61,097 nt of DNA, taken from assembly GCA_003240735.1 (NCBI GenBank), contig QFNE01000017.1:1-61097 (forward strand). Direction: 5' to 3'. The notes beneath the pieces are model-generated. The model was given only the letters and a program-made list of their open reading frames with translations, was not told the DNA's origin and made no database searches. Shown one piece after another: positions 8,914 to 17,793 of this stretch. The translations under genes and the position numbers were made by a program. The stretch comes from Paracoccus denitrificans. Its GTDB lineage: Bacteria > Pseudomonadota > Alphaproteobacteria > Rhodobacterales > Rhodobacteraceae. How positions within the stretch are numbered: the first letter of the stretch is position 1; each line of letters opens with the position of its first letter.

Positions 8914-8927
8914 TGAACGTGCGTTCA
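8914..8927. promoter_or_regulatory. Palindromic operator candidate before ivd
   Basis: TGAACG-TG-CGTTCA is a perfect 6-bp inverted repeat with a 2-bp centre. It covers the predicted transcription start region and ends 21 bases before the ivd ATG. TetR-type repressors of acyl-CoA catabolic genes often bind 14-bp palindromes of this kind. No regulator gene lies next to it in the window, so the regulator is unknown. Confidence 0.5.
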
Positions 8928-8948
8928 ATAACCTTGGGAGGGGTGTGG

Positions 8949-10109
8949 ATGTTCACGCGGGGAATGGAATTCGATCTGGGCGAAGATGTGAACGCGCTGC
9001 GCGAGATGGTGCATCGCTGGGCGCAGGACCGCGTGAAGCCCCTTGCGGCCGATACCGACCGCGACAACGCCTTTCCAAATGAGTTGTGGACCGAGATGGG
9101 CGATCTCGGCCTTCTGGGGATCACCGTCCCCGAAGAGTTCGGCGGTGCGGGGATGGGCTATCTGGCGCACACGATCGCGGTTGAGGAAATCGCCCGGGCG
9201 TCGGCCTCGATCAGTCTGTCCTATGGTGCGCATTCGAACCTGTGTGTGAACCAGATCAAGCTGAACGGGACCGACGAACAGAAGCGGAAATACCTGCCCG
9301 ACCTGTGCAGCGGCAAGGCCGTCGGCGCGCTGGCGATGTCGGAAGAGGGGGCGGGCAGCGACGTCGTCGGCATGAAGCTGCGGGCGGAAAAGCGCAACGA
9401 CCGTTATGTCCTGAACGGCAGCAAGTACTGGATCACCAATGCGCCTGACGCGCAGACGTTGGTCGTTTACGCCAAGACCGACCCGGACGCGGGCAGCAAG
9501 GGCATCACCGCCTTCATCGTCGAGCGGGGGATGTCCGGGTTCACCACCGGCCCGCATTTCGACAAGCTGGGCATGCGCGGCTCGAACACGGGTGAGCTGA
9601 TCTTCGACAACTGCGAAGTGCCGTTCGAAAACGTGCTGGGTGCCGAAGGCAAGGGCGTGCGGGTCCTGATGTCGGGGCTTGATTACGAACGATTGGTGCT
9701 GTCGGGCATCGGGACCGGGATCATGGCTGCCTGTCTGGACGAGGTCATGCCCTATGTTCGCGATCGAAAGCAATTTGGCCAGCCGATCGGTTCGTTCCAG
9801 CTGATGCAGGGTAAGATCGCGGACATGTATGTCGCGCTGAACACAGCACGCGCGTATGTCTATGAGGTGGCCAAGGCGTGCGATACCGGGCGGGTGACGC
9901 GTCAGGATGCTGCGGGTGCGGTGCTTTACGCCAGCGAGCAGGCGATGGTGCAGGCGCATCAGGCCGTGCAGGCGCTGGGCGGGGCAGGGTTCCTGAACGA
10001 CAGCGTCGTCAGCCGTCTGTTCCGCGACGCCAAGCTCATGGAGATCGGCGCCGGGACCAGCGAAATCCGCCGGATGCTGATTGGCCGCGAACTCATGGCA
10101 CTGGAGTAA
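8949..10109 (+). CDS. ivd: Isovaleryl-CoA dehydrogenase
   Basis: FAD-dependent acyl-CoA dehydrogenase that oxidises isovaleryl-CoA to 3-methylcrotonyl-CoA in leucine degradation. It has 386 residues. Family features include LAMSEEGAGSDVVGMKL for substrate and FAD binding, YWITN, and a C-terminal arginine-rich GTSEIRRMLIGREL. The catalytic base is Glu247 in LDYERLVLSG, located as in isovaleryl-CoA dehydrogenases rather than in the later position used by most acyl-CoA dehydrogenases. The ATG at 8949 has GGGAGGGG just upstream; a longer frame from 8913 would cover the operator palindrome and is rejected. It opens the leucine operon, and the MCC, HMG-CoA lyase and hydratase genes downstream fix the pathway. 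Confidence 0.94.
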   Translation: MFTRGMEFDLGEDVNALREMVHRWAQDRVKPLAADTDRDNAFPNELWTEMGDLGLLGITVPEEFGGAGMGYLAHTIAVEEIARASASISLSYGAHSNLCVNQIKLNGTDEQKRKYLPDLCSGKAVGALAMSEEGAGSDVVGMKLRAEKRNDRYVLNGSKYWITNAPDAQTLVVYAKTDPDAGSKGITAFIVERGMSGFTTGPHFDKLGMRGSNTGELIFDNCEVPFENVLGAEGKGVRVLMSGLDYERLVLSGIGTGIMAACLDEVMPYVRDRKQFGQPIGSFQLMQGKIADMYVALNTARAYVYEVAKACDTGRVTRQDAAGAVLYASEQAMVQAHQAVQALGGAGFLNDSVVSRLFRDAKLMEIGAGTSEIRRMLIGRELMALE

Positions 10110-10115
10110 CCCACC

Positions 10116-10613
10116 ATGTCCGCTCTGCGCTTACTTGCCGTCTGCGCCGCCATGGCCGCGCCCGTCGCGGTCTGGGCGGGGGATCCGTCGGGGTTTGACA
10201 CCGCAGGCTTTGACCAGTGCTTTGCCGCCGCCACATCTGATAACGGGCGGGCCGACTGCATCCAGGACGCGGGCGAGAAATGCGAGGCGTTCGTCGCCGA
10301 CCGCTTTCCCGAGGTGTCGCAAGTGGACCGCACGCTGAACTGCCTTGATGCGGAACGGCAGCATCTGGATGCGCGACTGGGCGAAACCTACGACAAGCTG
10401 AAGGCTGACGAACAGGAACGCGGGGCCGAACGGGCGGATGCGCTGGTCACGATGGAGCGCGCTTGGATCGCCTTCCGCGACGCGCGCTGCGCCTATGACA
10501 AGATAACCAATGGTCACGGGACCGGCGGCATCGTCTTTGAACCGATGTGCCTGCGCGATGAAACGGGTCGACAGTTGATCCTGCTGACGAATTACCAGTC
10601 GCAGAGGAACTGA
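10116..10613 (+). CDS. LprI/DUF1311-family secreted protein, copy 1
   Basis: A signal peptide (cleavage near VAVWA-G, residue 21) precedes a 144-residue mature domain with six cysteines. The LprI-type motifs are LNCLDAERQHLDARLGETY and MERAWIAFRDARC. The family includes a mycobacterial lysozyme inhibitor; its function in Proteobacteria is largely unknown and the location is probably periplasmic. The gene starts 6 bases after ivd and overlaps the acyl-CoA synthetase start (TGATG). A second, clearly related copy lies at the other end of the synthetase gene. Why a secreted protein sits in a catabolic operon is not apparent. Confidence 0.75.
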   Translation: MSALRLLAVCAAMAAPVAVWAGDPSGFDTAGFDQCFAAATSDNGRADCIQDAGEKCEAFVADRFPEVSQVDRTLNCLDAERQHLDARLGETYDKLKADEQERGAERADALVTMERAWIAFRDARCAYDKITNGHGTGGIVFEPMCLRDETGRQLILLTNYQSQRN

Positions 10614-12187
10614 TGGACCCGCTGCTGACCTCCCACTATTACGCTGCGCTGCGCCGGGATTTCCGCTGGAATCTGCCCCCGCGCCTGAACATGGCGCGGC
10701 AGGTGATCGGGGATTGGGCGGCGGCTGAACCGGACCGGACGGCGATCATCGAATACGGCGAAACGGCGCGGTCGGTTACCTATGGGCAGTTGCAGGGGAT
10801 GGCCGACAGGCTGGCACACGCGCTGAAAATCGCGCGCGGCGACCGTGTCGTCGTGCTGCGCACCCAGTCAGCGTGGACCGCCGCTGCGCATGCCGCCGTC
10901 TGGCAGGCGGGCGGGATCTCGGTGCCGTTGTTCAAGCTGTTCGGGCCTGATGCGCTGGCCCTGCGCCTGCGGGATGCGGGCATCACCACCGTCATTGCCG
11001 ACACCGAGTCGCGCCAGATGCTCGCCCCGTTCGATCTGCGGGTGATCGTGCCCGAAGACGCCGATCTGCCCGATCTTGGCGGCTTTCCGGTGGTCGATAC
11101 CGGGCCGGACGATCCGGCGGTGATGATATATACCTCGGGCACGACCGGTTCGCCCAAGGGGGCGTTGCACGCGCATCGCGTCCTGACGGGCCACCTGCCG
11201 GGTGTCGAGATGAGCCATGATCTGCTGGAACCCGGGCGCGACGTGCTGTGGACGCCGGCCGACTGGGCGTGGATCGGGGGGCTGCTGGATGTCTGCATGC
11301 CCGGCCTTGCACTGGGCATCCCGGTCGTGGCTGCACGACTGCCCAAGTTCAACGCGGAAACCTGCGCGAAGCTGATCTCCGATTGTGGCGTGACCTCGAC
11401 GTTTCTGCCGCCGACGGCACTGCGGATGCTGAAGGCCGCGGGAGTTGCGATCCCGGGGCTGCGCTCGGTCGCGTCGGGGGGTGAGCCGTTGGGTGCGGAA
11501 ATGCTTGCGTGGGGGCAGCAGGCATTCGGGCTGACGATCAATGAATTCTATGGGCAGACCGAGTACAACATGGTCGCATCGTCCGCGGGATCGATGTTCC
11601 CGCCGCGCCCCGGCTGTGTCGGCAAACCAGCGCCGGGGATCGAGCTGGCGGTGCTGGACCAGACCGGACAGCCAACCGACGGTGAAGGCGACATCGCGAT
11701 CCGCAAGGGCGGGGCGCAGTTGATGCTGGGATACTGGCAGAAGCCGCAGGAGACGTCCGAGAAGTTTCGGGGTGACTGGCTGATCACCGGTGATCGGGGG
11801 ATCATCGACGAAGGCTACATCAGGTTTCTGGGGCGCGACGACGACGTGATCACGTCTGCAGGCTATCGCATCGGGCCGTCCGAGATCGAGGACGTGTTGA
11901 TCACCCACCCCGCGGTTGCCGCAGCCGGTGTCGTCGGCCGCCCCGATCCCCTTCGGACCGAGGTGGTGGTGGCGTTCGTCGTCCTGCGCGCGGGTCACGC
12001 ACCAACGCCGGACCTGTCGGATGCGTTGCAGGATTATGCCCGGACACGCTGCGCGGCCCATAGCTATCCCCGCACGGTCACGTTTGTGCCAGAACTGCCG
12101 ATGACGGTGACCGGAAAGGTCATGCGCCGCGTTCTGCGCGACATGGCCATCACTGCGGCCGCCACAGAAAGCGAAACCCATGCGTAA
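10613..12187 (+). CDS. AMP-dependent acyl-CoA synthetase
   Basis: ANL-superfamily ligase of 524 residues that activates a carboxylic acid with ATP and CoA through an acyl-adenylate. The P-loop-like motif YTSGTTGSPKGALHAH begins near residue 171; later motifs are FYGQTEYNM, WLITGDRG, GRDDDVITSAGYRIGP and the C-terminal lysine region TVTGKVMRRVLRD. It is shorter than acetyl-CoA or acetoacetyl-CoA synthetases (about 650). By position it may load isovalerate or another branched or short acid into the pathway, but the substrate is not determined by the sequence. It overlaps the flanking LprI-like genes by 1 base upstream and 8 bases downstream. Confidence 0.85.
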   Translation: MDPLLTSHYYAALRRDFRWNLPPRLNMARQVIGDWAAAEPDRTAIIEYGETARSVTYGQLQGMADRLAHALKIARGDRVVVLRTQSAWTAAAHAAVWQAGGISVPLFKLFGPDALALRLRDAGITTVIADTESRQMLAPFDLRVIVPEDADLPDLGGFPVVDTGPDDPAVMIYTSGTTGSPKGALHAHRVLTGHLPGVEMSHDLLEPGRDVLWTPADWAWIGGLLDVCMPGLALGIPVVAARLPKFNAETCAKLISDCGVTSTFLPPTALRMLKAAGVAIPGLRSVASGGEPLGAEMLAWGQQAFGLTINEFYGQTEYNMVASSAGSMFPPRPGCVGKPAPGIELAVLDQTGQPTDGEGDIAIRKGGAQLMLGYWQKPQETSEKFRGDWLITGDRGIIDEGYIRFLGRDDDVITSAGYRIGPSEIEDVLITHPAVAAAGVVGRPDPLRTEVVVAFVVLRAGHAPTPDLSDALQDYARTRCAAHSYPRTVTFVPELPMTVTGKVMRRVLRDMAITAAATESETHA

Positions 12188-12647
12188 ACTTGTCCCCGCC
12201 ATCATCCTGTCCGTTCTGCCGTTCAGCGCGTTCGCAGACGACATCACCGCCGATATCACGAAAACAGTCGACGCTTGTTTTGCGTCAGGGTCTGCGGACG
12301 GCGCGTCATGTGTCGGCAACGCGGCCGCTGCCTGTCAGAAGGCGACCCCCACCGGAGCGCAGACCCAAGGCATCATCGGCTGTCTGGAACAGGAAGCGAA
12401 GGCCTGGGACAAGCTGCTGAACGCCCAGTACGCCGACCTGCAGAAGAAGCAGAGCGGCAACGACGAATTCCTGGGCAAGCTGAAGGGCGCGCAGAACGCG
12501 TGGATCAGTTTCCGCGACGTCGATTGCTCGCTGGCCGCCGCCAAGTACCGCGGTGGGTCTATGGCGGGCGTCGCGGCGGTCGCCTGCAAGATGAAGCACA
12601 CCGCTGATCGCACGTTCCAGTTGGCAGAGTTTGGACAAGAGGGCTGA
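12180..12647 (+). CDS. LprI/DUF1311-family secreted protein, copy 2
   Basis: 155 residues with a signal peptide ending near SAFA-D (residue 19). The mature part again has six cysteines spaced much as in the copy at 10116-10613, and related motifs (IGCLEQEAKAWDKLLNAQY and AQNAWISFRDVDC). The ATG lies inside the last codons of the synthetase gene. The pair looks like an old duplication that now brackets the synthetase gene. Function unknown; likely periplasmic. Confidence 0.75.
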   Translation: MRKLVPAIILSVLPFSAFADDITADITKTVDACFASGSADGASCVGNAAAACQKATPTGAQTQGIIGCLEQEAKAWDKLLNAQYADLQKKQSGNDEFLGKLKGAQNAWISFRDVDCSLAAAKYRGGSMAGVAAVACKMKHTADRTFQLAEFGQEG

Positions 12648-12680
12648 CATGACCCACCACGGCAAGATCGGTGACGTGCG

Positions 12681-14285
12681 ATGAGGCTGCGCTCAGCCAC
12701 CCTGACCTCGTCCGAGGCGTTCCGCACCAACCGCGCCGCACATGAGGCGGCGTTGGCCACGGTCCGCGAGGCGGTCGATCTTGCCGCCGCCGGGGGCGGG
12801 CCTGATGCCACCAAACGCCACATCTCTCGGGGCAAGATGCCCCCGAGGGAACGGGTGGCGAACCTGCTGGACCCCGGCAGTCCGTTTCTGGAAATCGGCG
12901 CAACGGCGGCGCACGGGATGTATGACGGCGCCGCACCGGGGGCAGGTGTCATCGCGGGGATCGGTCGCTGCATGGGGCAGGACGTCATGGTCGTGGCCAA
13001 TGATGCCACCGTGAAGGGCGGCACCTACTACCCCATGACCGTCAAGAAACACCTGCGCGCGCAGGAAATCGCCGAGACGTGCAACCTGCCCTGCGTCTAT
13101 CTGGTCGACAGCGGTGGGGCGAACCTGCCCAATCAGGACGAGGTGTTCCCCGACCGCGACCACTTTGGCCGCATCTTCTATAATCAGGCCCAGATGTCCG
13201 CGCGCGGCATCGCCCAGATCGCCGTCGTCATGGGGTCGTGCACGGCGGGCGGGGCTTACGTCCCGGCGATGGCCGATGTGTCGATCATCGTGCGCGATCA
13301 GGGGACGATCTTTCTGGCTGGCCCGCCCTTGGTCAAGGCCGCGACCGGCGAGGTCGTCAGCGCCGAGGATCTGGGTGGCGGCGATGTCCACACCCGCCTG
13401 TCCGGTGTCGCCGACTATCTGGCCGAGGATGATGGCCACGCGCTGGCCTTGGCGCGTCGCGCGGTCGGGAACCTGAACCGCCGGCTGCCCGACAGCGTGG
13501 TGTGGCAATCGCCCGAAGCACCCGCCTATGACCCGGACGAAATCTTCGGCGTGGTCCCGGCCGATCTGCGCACCCCGTATGACATCCGCGAGGTGATCGC
13601 CCGCACCGTCGACGGTAGCCGCTTCGATGAGTTCAAAGCGCGCTTCGGCGAGACGCTGGTCACCGGGTTCGCCCATATCGAGGGCTGCCCGGTCGGGATC
13701 ATCGCCAACAACGGCGTCATCTTCAGCGAGGCCGCGCAGAAGGGCGCGCATTTCATCGAACTGTGCAGCCAGCGCGGCATCCCGCTGGTGTTTCTGCAGA
13801 ACGTCACCGGCTTCATGGTCGGGCGCAAATACGAAAACGAAGGTATCGCCCGTCACGGGGCCAAGATGGTGACGGCTGTGGCAACGACGAATGTGCCCAA
13901 GATCACCATGCTGGTCGGCGGCAGCTTCGGTGCCGGGAACTACGGCATGTCCGGCCGCGCCTATTCGCCGCGTTTCCTGTGGAGCTGGCCCAACAGCCGG
14001 ATCAGCGTCATGGGCGGCGAACAGGCGGCCGGGGTTCTGGCGACTGTTCGCCGCGACGGCATCGAACGCAAGGGCGGCACCTGGTCGGCCGAGGAGGAGG
14101 CCGAGTTCAAACGCCCGACCATTGAGATGTTCGAGCGTCAGTCCCACCCGCTTTATGCCTCGGCCCGGCTTTGGGACGACGGCGTGATCGACCCGCGGAA
14201 AACCCGCTCGGTCCTGGCGCTGTCACTGAGGGCCAGCCTGAACGCCCCGATCGAGCCGACGCGCTTCGGCGTCTTCCGGATGTGA
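12681..14285 (+). CDS. mccB: Methylcrotonyl-CoA carboxylase, carboxyltransferase (beta) subunit
   Basis: Transfers the carboxyl group from biotin to 3-methylcrotonyl-CoA, giving 3-methylglutaconyl-CoA. It has 534 residues, the usual length. Features include RGKMPPRERVANLLDPGSPFLE, the glycine-rich MGSCTAGGAYVPAM, and the C-terminal GGSFGAGNYGMSGRAYSPRFLW with MGGEQAAGVL, typical of acyl-CoA carboxyltransferases with the MCC-type QNVTGFMVG. The biotin-bearing partner mccA is five genes' worth of DNA downstream, not adjacent as usual. The stop overlaps the ASCH gene start by one base. Confidence 0.93.
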   Translation: MRLRSATLTSSEAFRTNRAAHEAALATVREAVDLAAAGGGPDATKRHISRGKMPPRERVANLLDPGSPFLEIGATAAHGMYDGAAPGAGVIAGIGRCMGQDVMVVANDATVKGGTYYPMTVKKHLRAQEIAETCNLPCVYLVDSGGANLPNQDEVFPDRDHFGRIFYNQAQMSARGIAQIAVVMGSCTAGGAYVPAMADVSIIVRDQGTIFLAGPPLVKAATGEVVSAEDLGGGDVHTRLSGVADYLAEDDGHALALARRAVGNLNRRLPDSVVWQSPEAPAYDPDEIFGVVPADLRTPYDIREVIARTVDGSRFDEFKARFGETLVTGFAHIEGCPVGIIANNGVIFSEAAQKGAHFIELCSQRGIPLVFLQNVTGFMVGRKYENEGIARHGAKMVTAVATTNVPKITMLVGGSFGAGNYGMSGRAYSPRFLWSWPNSRISVMGGEQAAGVLATVRRDGIERKGGTWSAEEEAEFKRPTIEMFERQSHPLYASARLWDDGVIDPRKTRSVLALSLRASLNAPIEPTRFGVFRM

Positions 14286-14701
14286 TGATGGACCTGTTGG
14301 CCGCCTATCCCGACGCACAGCGCACCGGTTTCGGTGACAGTCCCGAGCTGTCGGCCCAGTTGCTGGACCTGATCCGGCAGGGCCGCAAGACCGCGACCTG
14401 CGGCGCGTTGCGCGACTATCAGGCCGAGGGCGAGCCAGTTCCGAACACAGGCGAGATCATGATCGCCGACGACTGGGACGGAGAACCTGCTTTGGCCTAC
14501 CGCTTGACTGACGTGACGGTCTGCAGCTTCGCCGAGGTCACCGAAGACTTCGCCTTGGCCGAAGGCGAGGGTGATTTCGACGACTGGCGCGAGGGACATG
14601 AGGCGTTCTTTGCCCGGAACGGCGGGTTCGACCCGTCCATGCTGCTGGTCTGTGAACGGTTCGAGTTGCTGGCCGTCAGCGATGTATCGGACAAAGGATG
14701 A
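14285..14701 (+). CDS. ASCH-domain protein
   Basis: 138 residues. The ASCH/PUA-like fold is indicated by LIRQGRKTATCGAL near the N-terminus, a central GEIMIADDWDGEPALAYRLT strand pair and the terminal LLVCERFELL. ASCH proteins bind RNA or act on modified nucleosides; a Zymomonas homologue has been described as a ribonuclease and E. coli YqfB as an acetylcytidine amidohydrolase. Which applies here is unknown. The longer open frame upstream lies inside mccB and is rejected. The start shares a base with the mccB stop and the stop overlaps the next gene by 4 bases, so it is embedded in the operon. Confidence 0.8.
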   Translation: MMDLLAAYPDAQRTGFGDSPELSAQLLDLIRQGRKTATCGALRDYQAEGEPVPNTGEIMIADDWDGEPALAYRLTDVTVCSFAEVTEDFALAEGEGDFDDWREGHEAFFARNGGFDPSMLLVCERFELLAVSDVSDKG

Positions 14702-15342
14702 TGAAATGGCTTGCCGTAACCTTTGCGCTGTTCGCAGGCACCGCCATGGCTGACGAAACGCGCCTTCTGAACGCCGCCGCGCAGGGCAACGCGGACATCG
14801 TAGCCGAGGAGATCGCCGCTGGCACGCCCATCGATGCGCGCAGCACCAACGGCGAAACGGCCTTGCTGCTGGCGACCCACGGCAACCACGTCGCCGTGGC
14901 CAAGATGCTGATCGATGCGGGCGCCGATGTGAACGCAAAAGACCGGATTAACGACTCGCCCTATCTTTACGCGGGTGCGCGAGGGCATCAGGAGATACTG
15001 AAGGCGACACTGGCGCACGGCGCCGATCTTGCCAGCACCAACCGCTTTGGCGGCACGGCGCTGATCCCCGCGGCCGAACGCGGACATGTCGAAACCGTCC
15101 GCACGCTGATCGCGGCAGGCGTGGACGTCAATCACGTGAACCGACTTGGCTGGACGGCCCTGATGGAAGCGGTCGTTCTGTCGAATGGCGGACCGGCCCA
15201 TCAGCAGATCGTCAGCGATCTGTTGGCTGCCGGTGCCGATCCGAACATCCCCGACAAGGACGGCGTCACGGCCTTGGCGCACGCCCGCCGAATGGGTCAG
15301 ACACAGATGGCTGCGCTGATCCAGAAGGGGGGCGGCCGGTGA
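14698..15342 (+). CDS. Exported ankyrin-repeat protein
   Basis: 214 residues. A signal peptide ends near TAMA-DE (about residue 18), followed by roughly five ankyrin repeats covering nearly the whole mature protein. Repeat hallmarks are NGETALLLATHGNHVAVAKM, GADVNAKD, TALIPAAERGHVETV and GWTALMEAV. Ankyrin repeats mediate protein binding, so this is probably a periplasmic binding or scaffold protein; the partner is unknown. Two ATGs in tandem (14698 and 14701) are possible starts, with AAAGGA just before them. It overlaps the ASCH gene by 4 bases and the macro-domain gene by 4 bases (GTGA). Confidence 0.85.
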   Translation: MMKWLAVTFALFAGTAMADETRLLNAAAQGNADIVAEEIAAGTPIDARSTNGETALLLATHGNHVAVAKMLIDAGADVNAKDRINDSPYLYAGARGHQEILKATLAHGADLASTNRFGGTALIPAAERGHVETVRTLIAAGVDVNHVNRLGWTALMEAVVLSNGGPAHQQIVSDLLAAGADPNIPDKDGVTALAHARRMGQTQMAALIQKGGGR

Positions 15343-15824
15343 TCCGGGTCTGGCAGGGCGACATCACGACGCTGGACGTGGATGCGATCGTGAACGCCGC
15401 CAACAGCTCGCTTCTGGGTGGGGGCGGCGTCGACGGCGCGATCCACCGCGCAGCAGGGCCGGATTTGCTGGACGAATGCCGGGCACTGGGCGGCTGTCCG
15501 ACCGGCGAGGCACGGATCACCAAAGGCTACCGCCTGCCGGCCCGCCACGTCATCCATACCGTCGGCCCGGTCTGGCACGGCGGGAGCCAGAACGAAGACG
15601 CGCTGCTGGCCAGTGCGTATCGCAACAGCCTTCGCATGGCCCGGAAAAACGGTCTGCGCAGCGTGGCGTTTCCCGCGATCTCGACCGGTGTTTACGGCTT
15701 CCCGGCTGACCGGGCGGCCCGGATCGCCGTCGACACGATACAAGATGCCGCGCCCGATCTGGACGTGACCCTTGTCGCGTTCAGTGCCCCGACCGCCGCC
15801 ATACTGACGAATGCCTTGAGCTGA
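15339..15824 (+). CDS. Macro-domain ADP-ribose hydrolase (YmdB-like)
   Basis: 161 residues, GTG start overlapping the ankyrin stop. The macro-domain core is complete: IVNAANSSLLGGGGVDGAIH (binding loop 1 with the catalytic Asn/Asp region), HVIHTVGPVW, and AFPAISTGVYGFP for the diphosphate loop. Close relatives such as YmdB remove acyl groups from O-acyl-ADP-ribose or ADP-ribose from proteins and act in the cytoplasm. The gene lies 24 bases before mccA. Its presence in a leucine operon may reflect clearance of O-acyl-ADP-ribose from sirtuin action; that is inference. Confidence 0.9.
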   Translation: MIRVWQGDITTLDVDAIVNAANSSLLGGGGVDGAIHRAAGPDLLDECRALGGCPTGEARITKGYRLPARHVIHTVGPVWHGGSQNEDALLASAYRNSLRMARKNGLRSVAFPAISTGVYGFPADRAARIAVDTIQDAAPDLDVTLVAFSAPTAAILTNALS

Positions 15825-15848
15825 TGCCGTCCCTGCAGGAGCGTTGCG

Positions 15849-17777
15849 ATGTTTGACAAGATCCTGATTGCCAACCGCGGCGAAATCGCCTGCCGGGTCA
15901 TCGACAGTTGCAACCGTCTTGGCGTCGCCACGGTCGCCGTCTTTTCGGACGCCGACCGGAATGCCCGCCACGTCGCCATGGCGGACGAAGCGGTCCATAT
16001 CGGCGGTCCTGCCCCCAAGGACAGCTATCTGCAAGGAAGCCGCATCATTCAGGCGGCATTGGATACCGGCGCGCAGGCAATTCATCCGGGCTATGGGTTT
16101 CTTTCTGAAAACCCCGAATTCGTGGATGCCGTCACGGCAGCAGGGCTGGTCTTCATCGGCCCGTCCGCCAGCGCAATCCGCAAGATGGGTCTGAAGGACG
16201 CCGCCAAGATCCTGATGATCGAGGCGGGGGTTCCGGTCGTGCCCGGCTACATGGGCGAAGATCAGGACCCTACGCATCTGCAGGCGGCGGCGGATGGCAT
16301 TGGTTATCCGGTCCTGATCAAGGCCGTCGCAGGTGGCGGCGGCAAGGGCATGCGTCTGGTCGAACGGGCGCAGGATTTCGCAGACGCGCTGGCCTCGGCC
16401 CAAGGTGAGGCGGCAACCGCGTTCGGCAACCCCGCTGTTTTGATCGAGAAATACATTACCGCCCCCCGTCATATCGAGGTGCAGGTGTTCGGCGACGGCA
16501 GCAACGCTGTCCATCTGTTCGAACGCGACTGCTCGCTGCAACGCCGCCACCAGAAGGTGATCGAGGAAGCGCCCGCCCCCGGCATGACCGTCGACATGCG
16601 TGCCGCCATGGGGCAGGCCGCCGTCCGCGCCGCCGAGGCGATCGGCTATTCCGGGGCGGGCACGATCGAATTCATCGTCGACGGCTCGGACGGACTGCGG
16701 CCTGACGGGTTCTGGTTCATGGAAATGAACACGCGCTTGCAGGTCGAACACCCGGTGACCGAGGCGATCACCGGCGTCGATCTGGTCGAATGGCAGTTGC
16801 GAGTCGCGTCCGGAGAACCGCTGCCCGCCGCACAGGGCGACCTGACCATCAACGGCCATGCCCTCGAGGCGCGGCTCTATGCCGAGGATGTTCCGGCGGG
16901 CTTCCTGCCCGCGACGGGGACGCTGGCACATCTGCGGTTTTCGGAGCGCGCGCGGAACGAAACCGGGGTGCGTCAAGGCGATGCGATCAGCCCCTGGTAT
17001 GACCCCATGATTGCCAAGGTCATCACCCACGGCCCGACCCGGGCCACCGCCCTGAAAGCGTTGGAGCAGGCGCTGGTCGATACCGAGGTTGCTGGCACGG
17101 CGACCAACATCGACTTCCTGATCGCACTGACGCGGCATGCGGGCTTTCGCGCCGGGCAGGTGGATACCGGCCTGATCCAGCGTGATCTGACACAATTGCT
17201 GGCTGACGCAGAGGCGCCGGCCGAAACGCGCGCGCTGGCCGCACTGGGCGTCGCGGGGCTTGCGGGTGCAGATACGACTGGCGGGATTACACTCTGGGCG
17301 CCGCTGCGCCGGACGGTCGTGTGGGACGGCGGCAGCGCGGTCGTCGAGGTTCAGGGCCCGGGGCGGGCGCGCGTGACGCTGGATGACGTGACGCACGATG
17401 TTGCGTGGCAGGGCGAACGCTGGTGGGTCAATGGCGCGCCGCGCCGCGCCCATATCGTCACCCACCCCGCAGGCGTCAGCGTCTTCGGCGGCCGGCCCGT
17501 GACGCTGATCCCCGACGATCCGCTCGACCGTCAGTCTGACGCGGCTGGTGGCGGGCTGACGCTGTCGCCCATGCCGGGGCTGGTGAAGGCGGTGTTTGTC
17601 ACCGCCGGGCAGGCCGTGGCTGCAGGCGACAGGCTGGCGATCCTAGAGGCGATGAAGATGGAGCACACCTTGACCGCCGCCCGCGACGGCACGGTGGCCG
17701 AGGTGCTTGCCGCCGCCGGCGATCAGGTCGAAGCTGGCGCGCCGCTTATCCGTCTGGATGACGAGGCGGCAGCTTGA
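15849..17777 (+). CDS. mccA: Methylcrotonyl-CoA carboxylase, biotin-containing (alpha) subunit
   Basis: 642 residues. Biotin carboxylase N-terminal domain (KILIANRGEIACRVI), ATP-grasp domain (GGGGKGMR, EKYITAPRHIEVQVFGD, EMNTRLQVEHPVTE) and a C-terminal biotin carrier domain with EAMKMEH, the biotinylated lysine being Lys603. It carboxylates its own biotin using bicarbonate and ATP and works with mccB. AGGAG lies 9 bases before the ATG. The linker region between carboxylase and carrier is typical of MCC rather than acetyl-CoA carboxylase. The distance from mccB is unusual. Confidence 0.95.
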   Translation: MFDKILIANRGEIACRVIDSCNRLGVATVAVFSDADRNARHVAMADEAVHIGGPAPKDSYLQGSRIIQAALDTGAQAIHPGYGFLSENPEFVDAVTAAGLVFIGPSASAIRKMGLKDAAKILMIEAGVPVVPGYMGEDQDPTHLQAAADGIGYPVLIKAVAGGGGKGMRLVERAQDFADALASAQGEAATAFGNPAVLIEKYITAPRHIEVQVFGDGSNAVHLFERDCSLQRRHQKVIEEAPAPGMTVDMRAAMGQAAVRAAEAIGYSGAGTIEFIVDGSDGLRPDGFWFMEMNTRLQVEHPVTEAITGVDLVEWQLRVASGEPLPAAQGDLTINGHALEARLYAEDVPAGFLPATGTLAHLRFSERARNETGVRQGDAISPWYDPMIAKVITHGPTRATALKALEQALVDTEVAGTATNIDFLIALTRHAGFRAGQVDTGLIQRDLTQLLADAEAPAETRALAALGVAGLAGADTTGGITLWAPLRRTVVWDGGSAVVEVQGPGRARVTLDDVTHDVAWQGERWWVNGAPRRAHIVTHPAGVSVFGGRPVTLIPDDPLDRQSDAAGGGLTLSPMPGLVKAVFVTAGQAVAAGDRLAILEAMKMEHTLTAARDGTVAEVLAAAGDQVEAGAPLIRLDDEAAA

Positions 17778-17793
17778 GGAAAAGGACAATACA

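Noticed and set aside
8914..8927. The palindrome as part of an attachment site next to tRNA-Val
   Set aside because: It lies over 100 bases from the tRNA, is not repeated elsewhere in the window, and no integrase or mobile gene is present.
12649..12684. An 11-codon mini-ORF ending at the mccB start
   Set aside because: It starts just after the LprI-like stop and could be a leader, but it is very short, has no special codon content and may be chance.
15297..17465. A 722-codon open frame antisense to mccA
   Set aside because: It mirrors the sense codon pattern of a high-GC gene and has no family features; the sense gene is certain.
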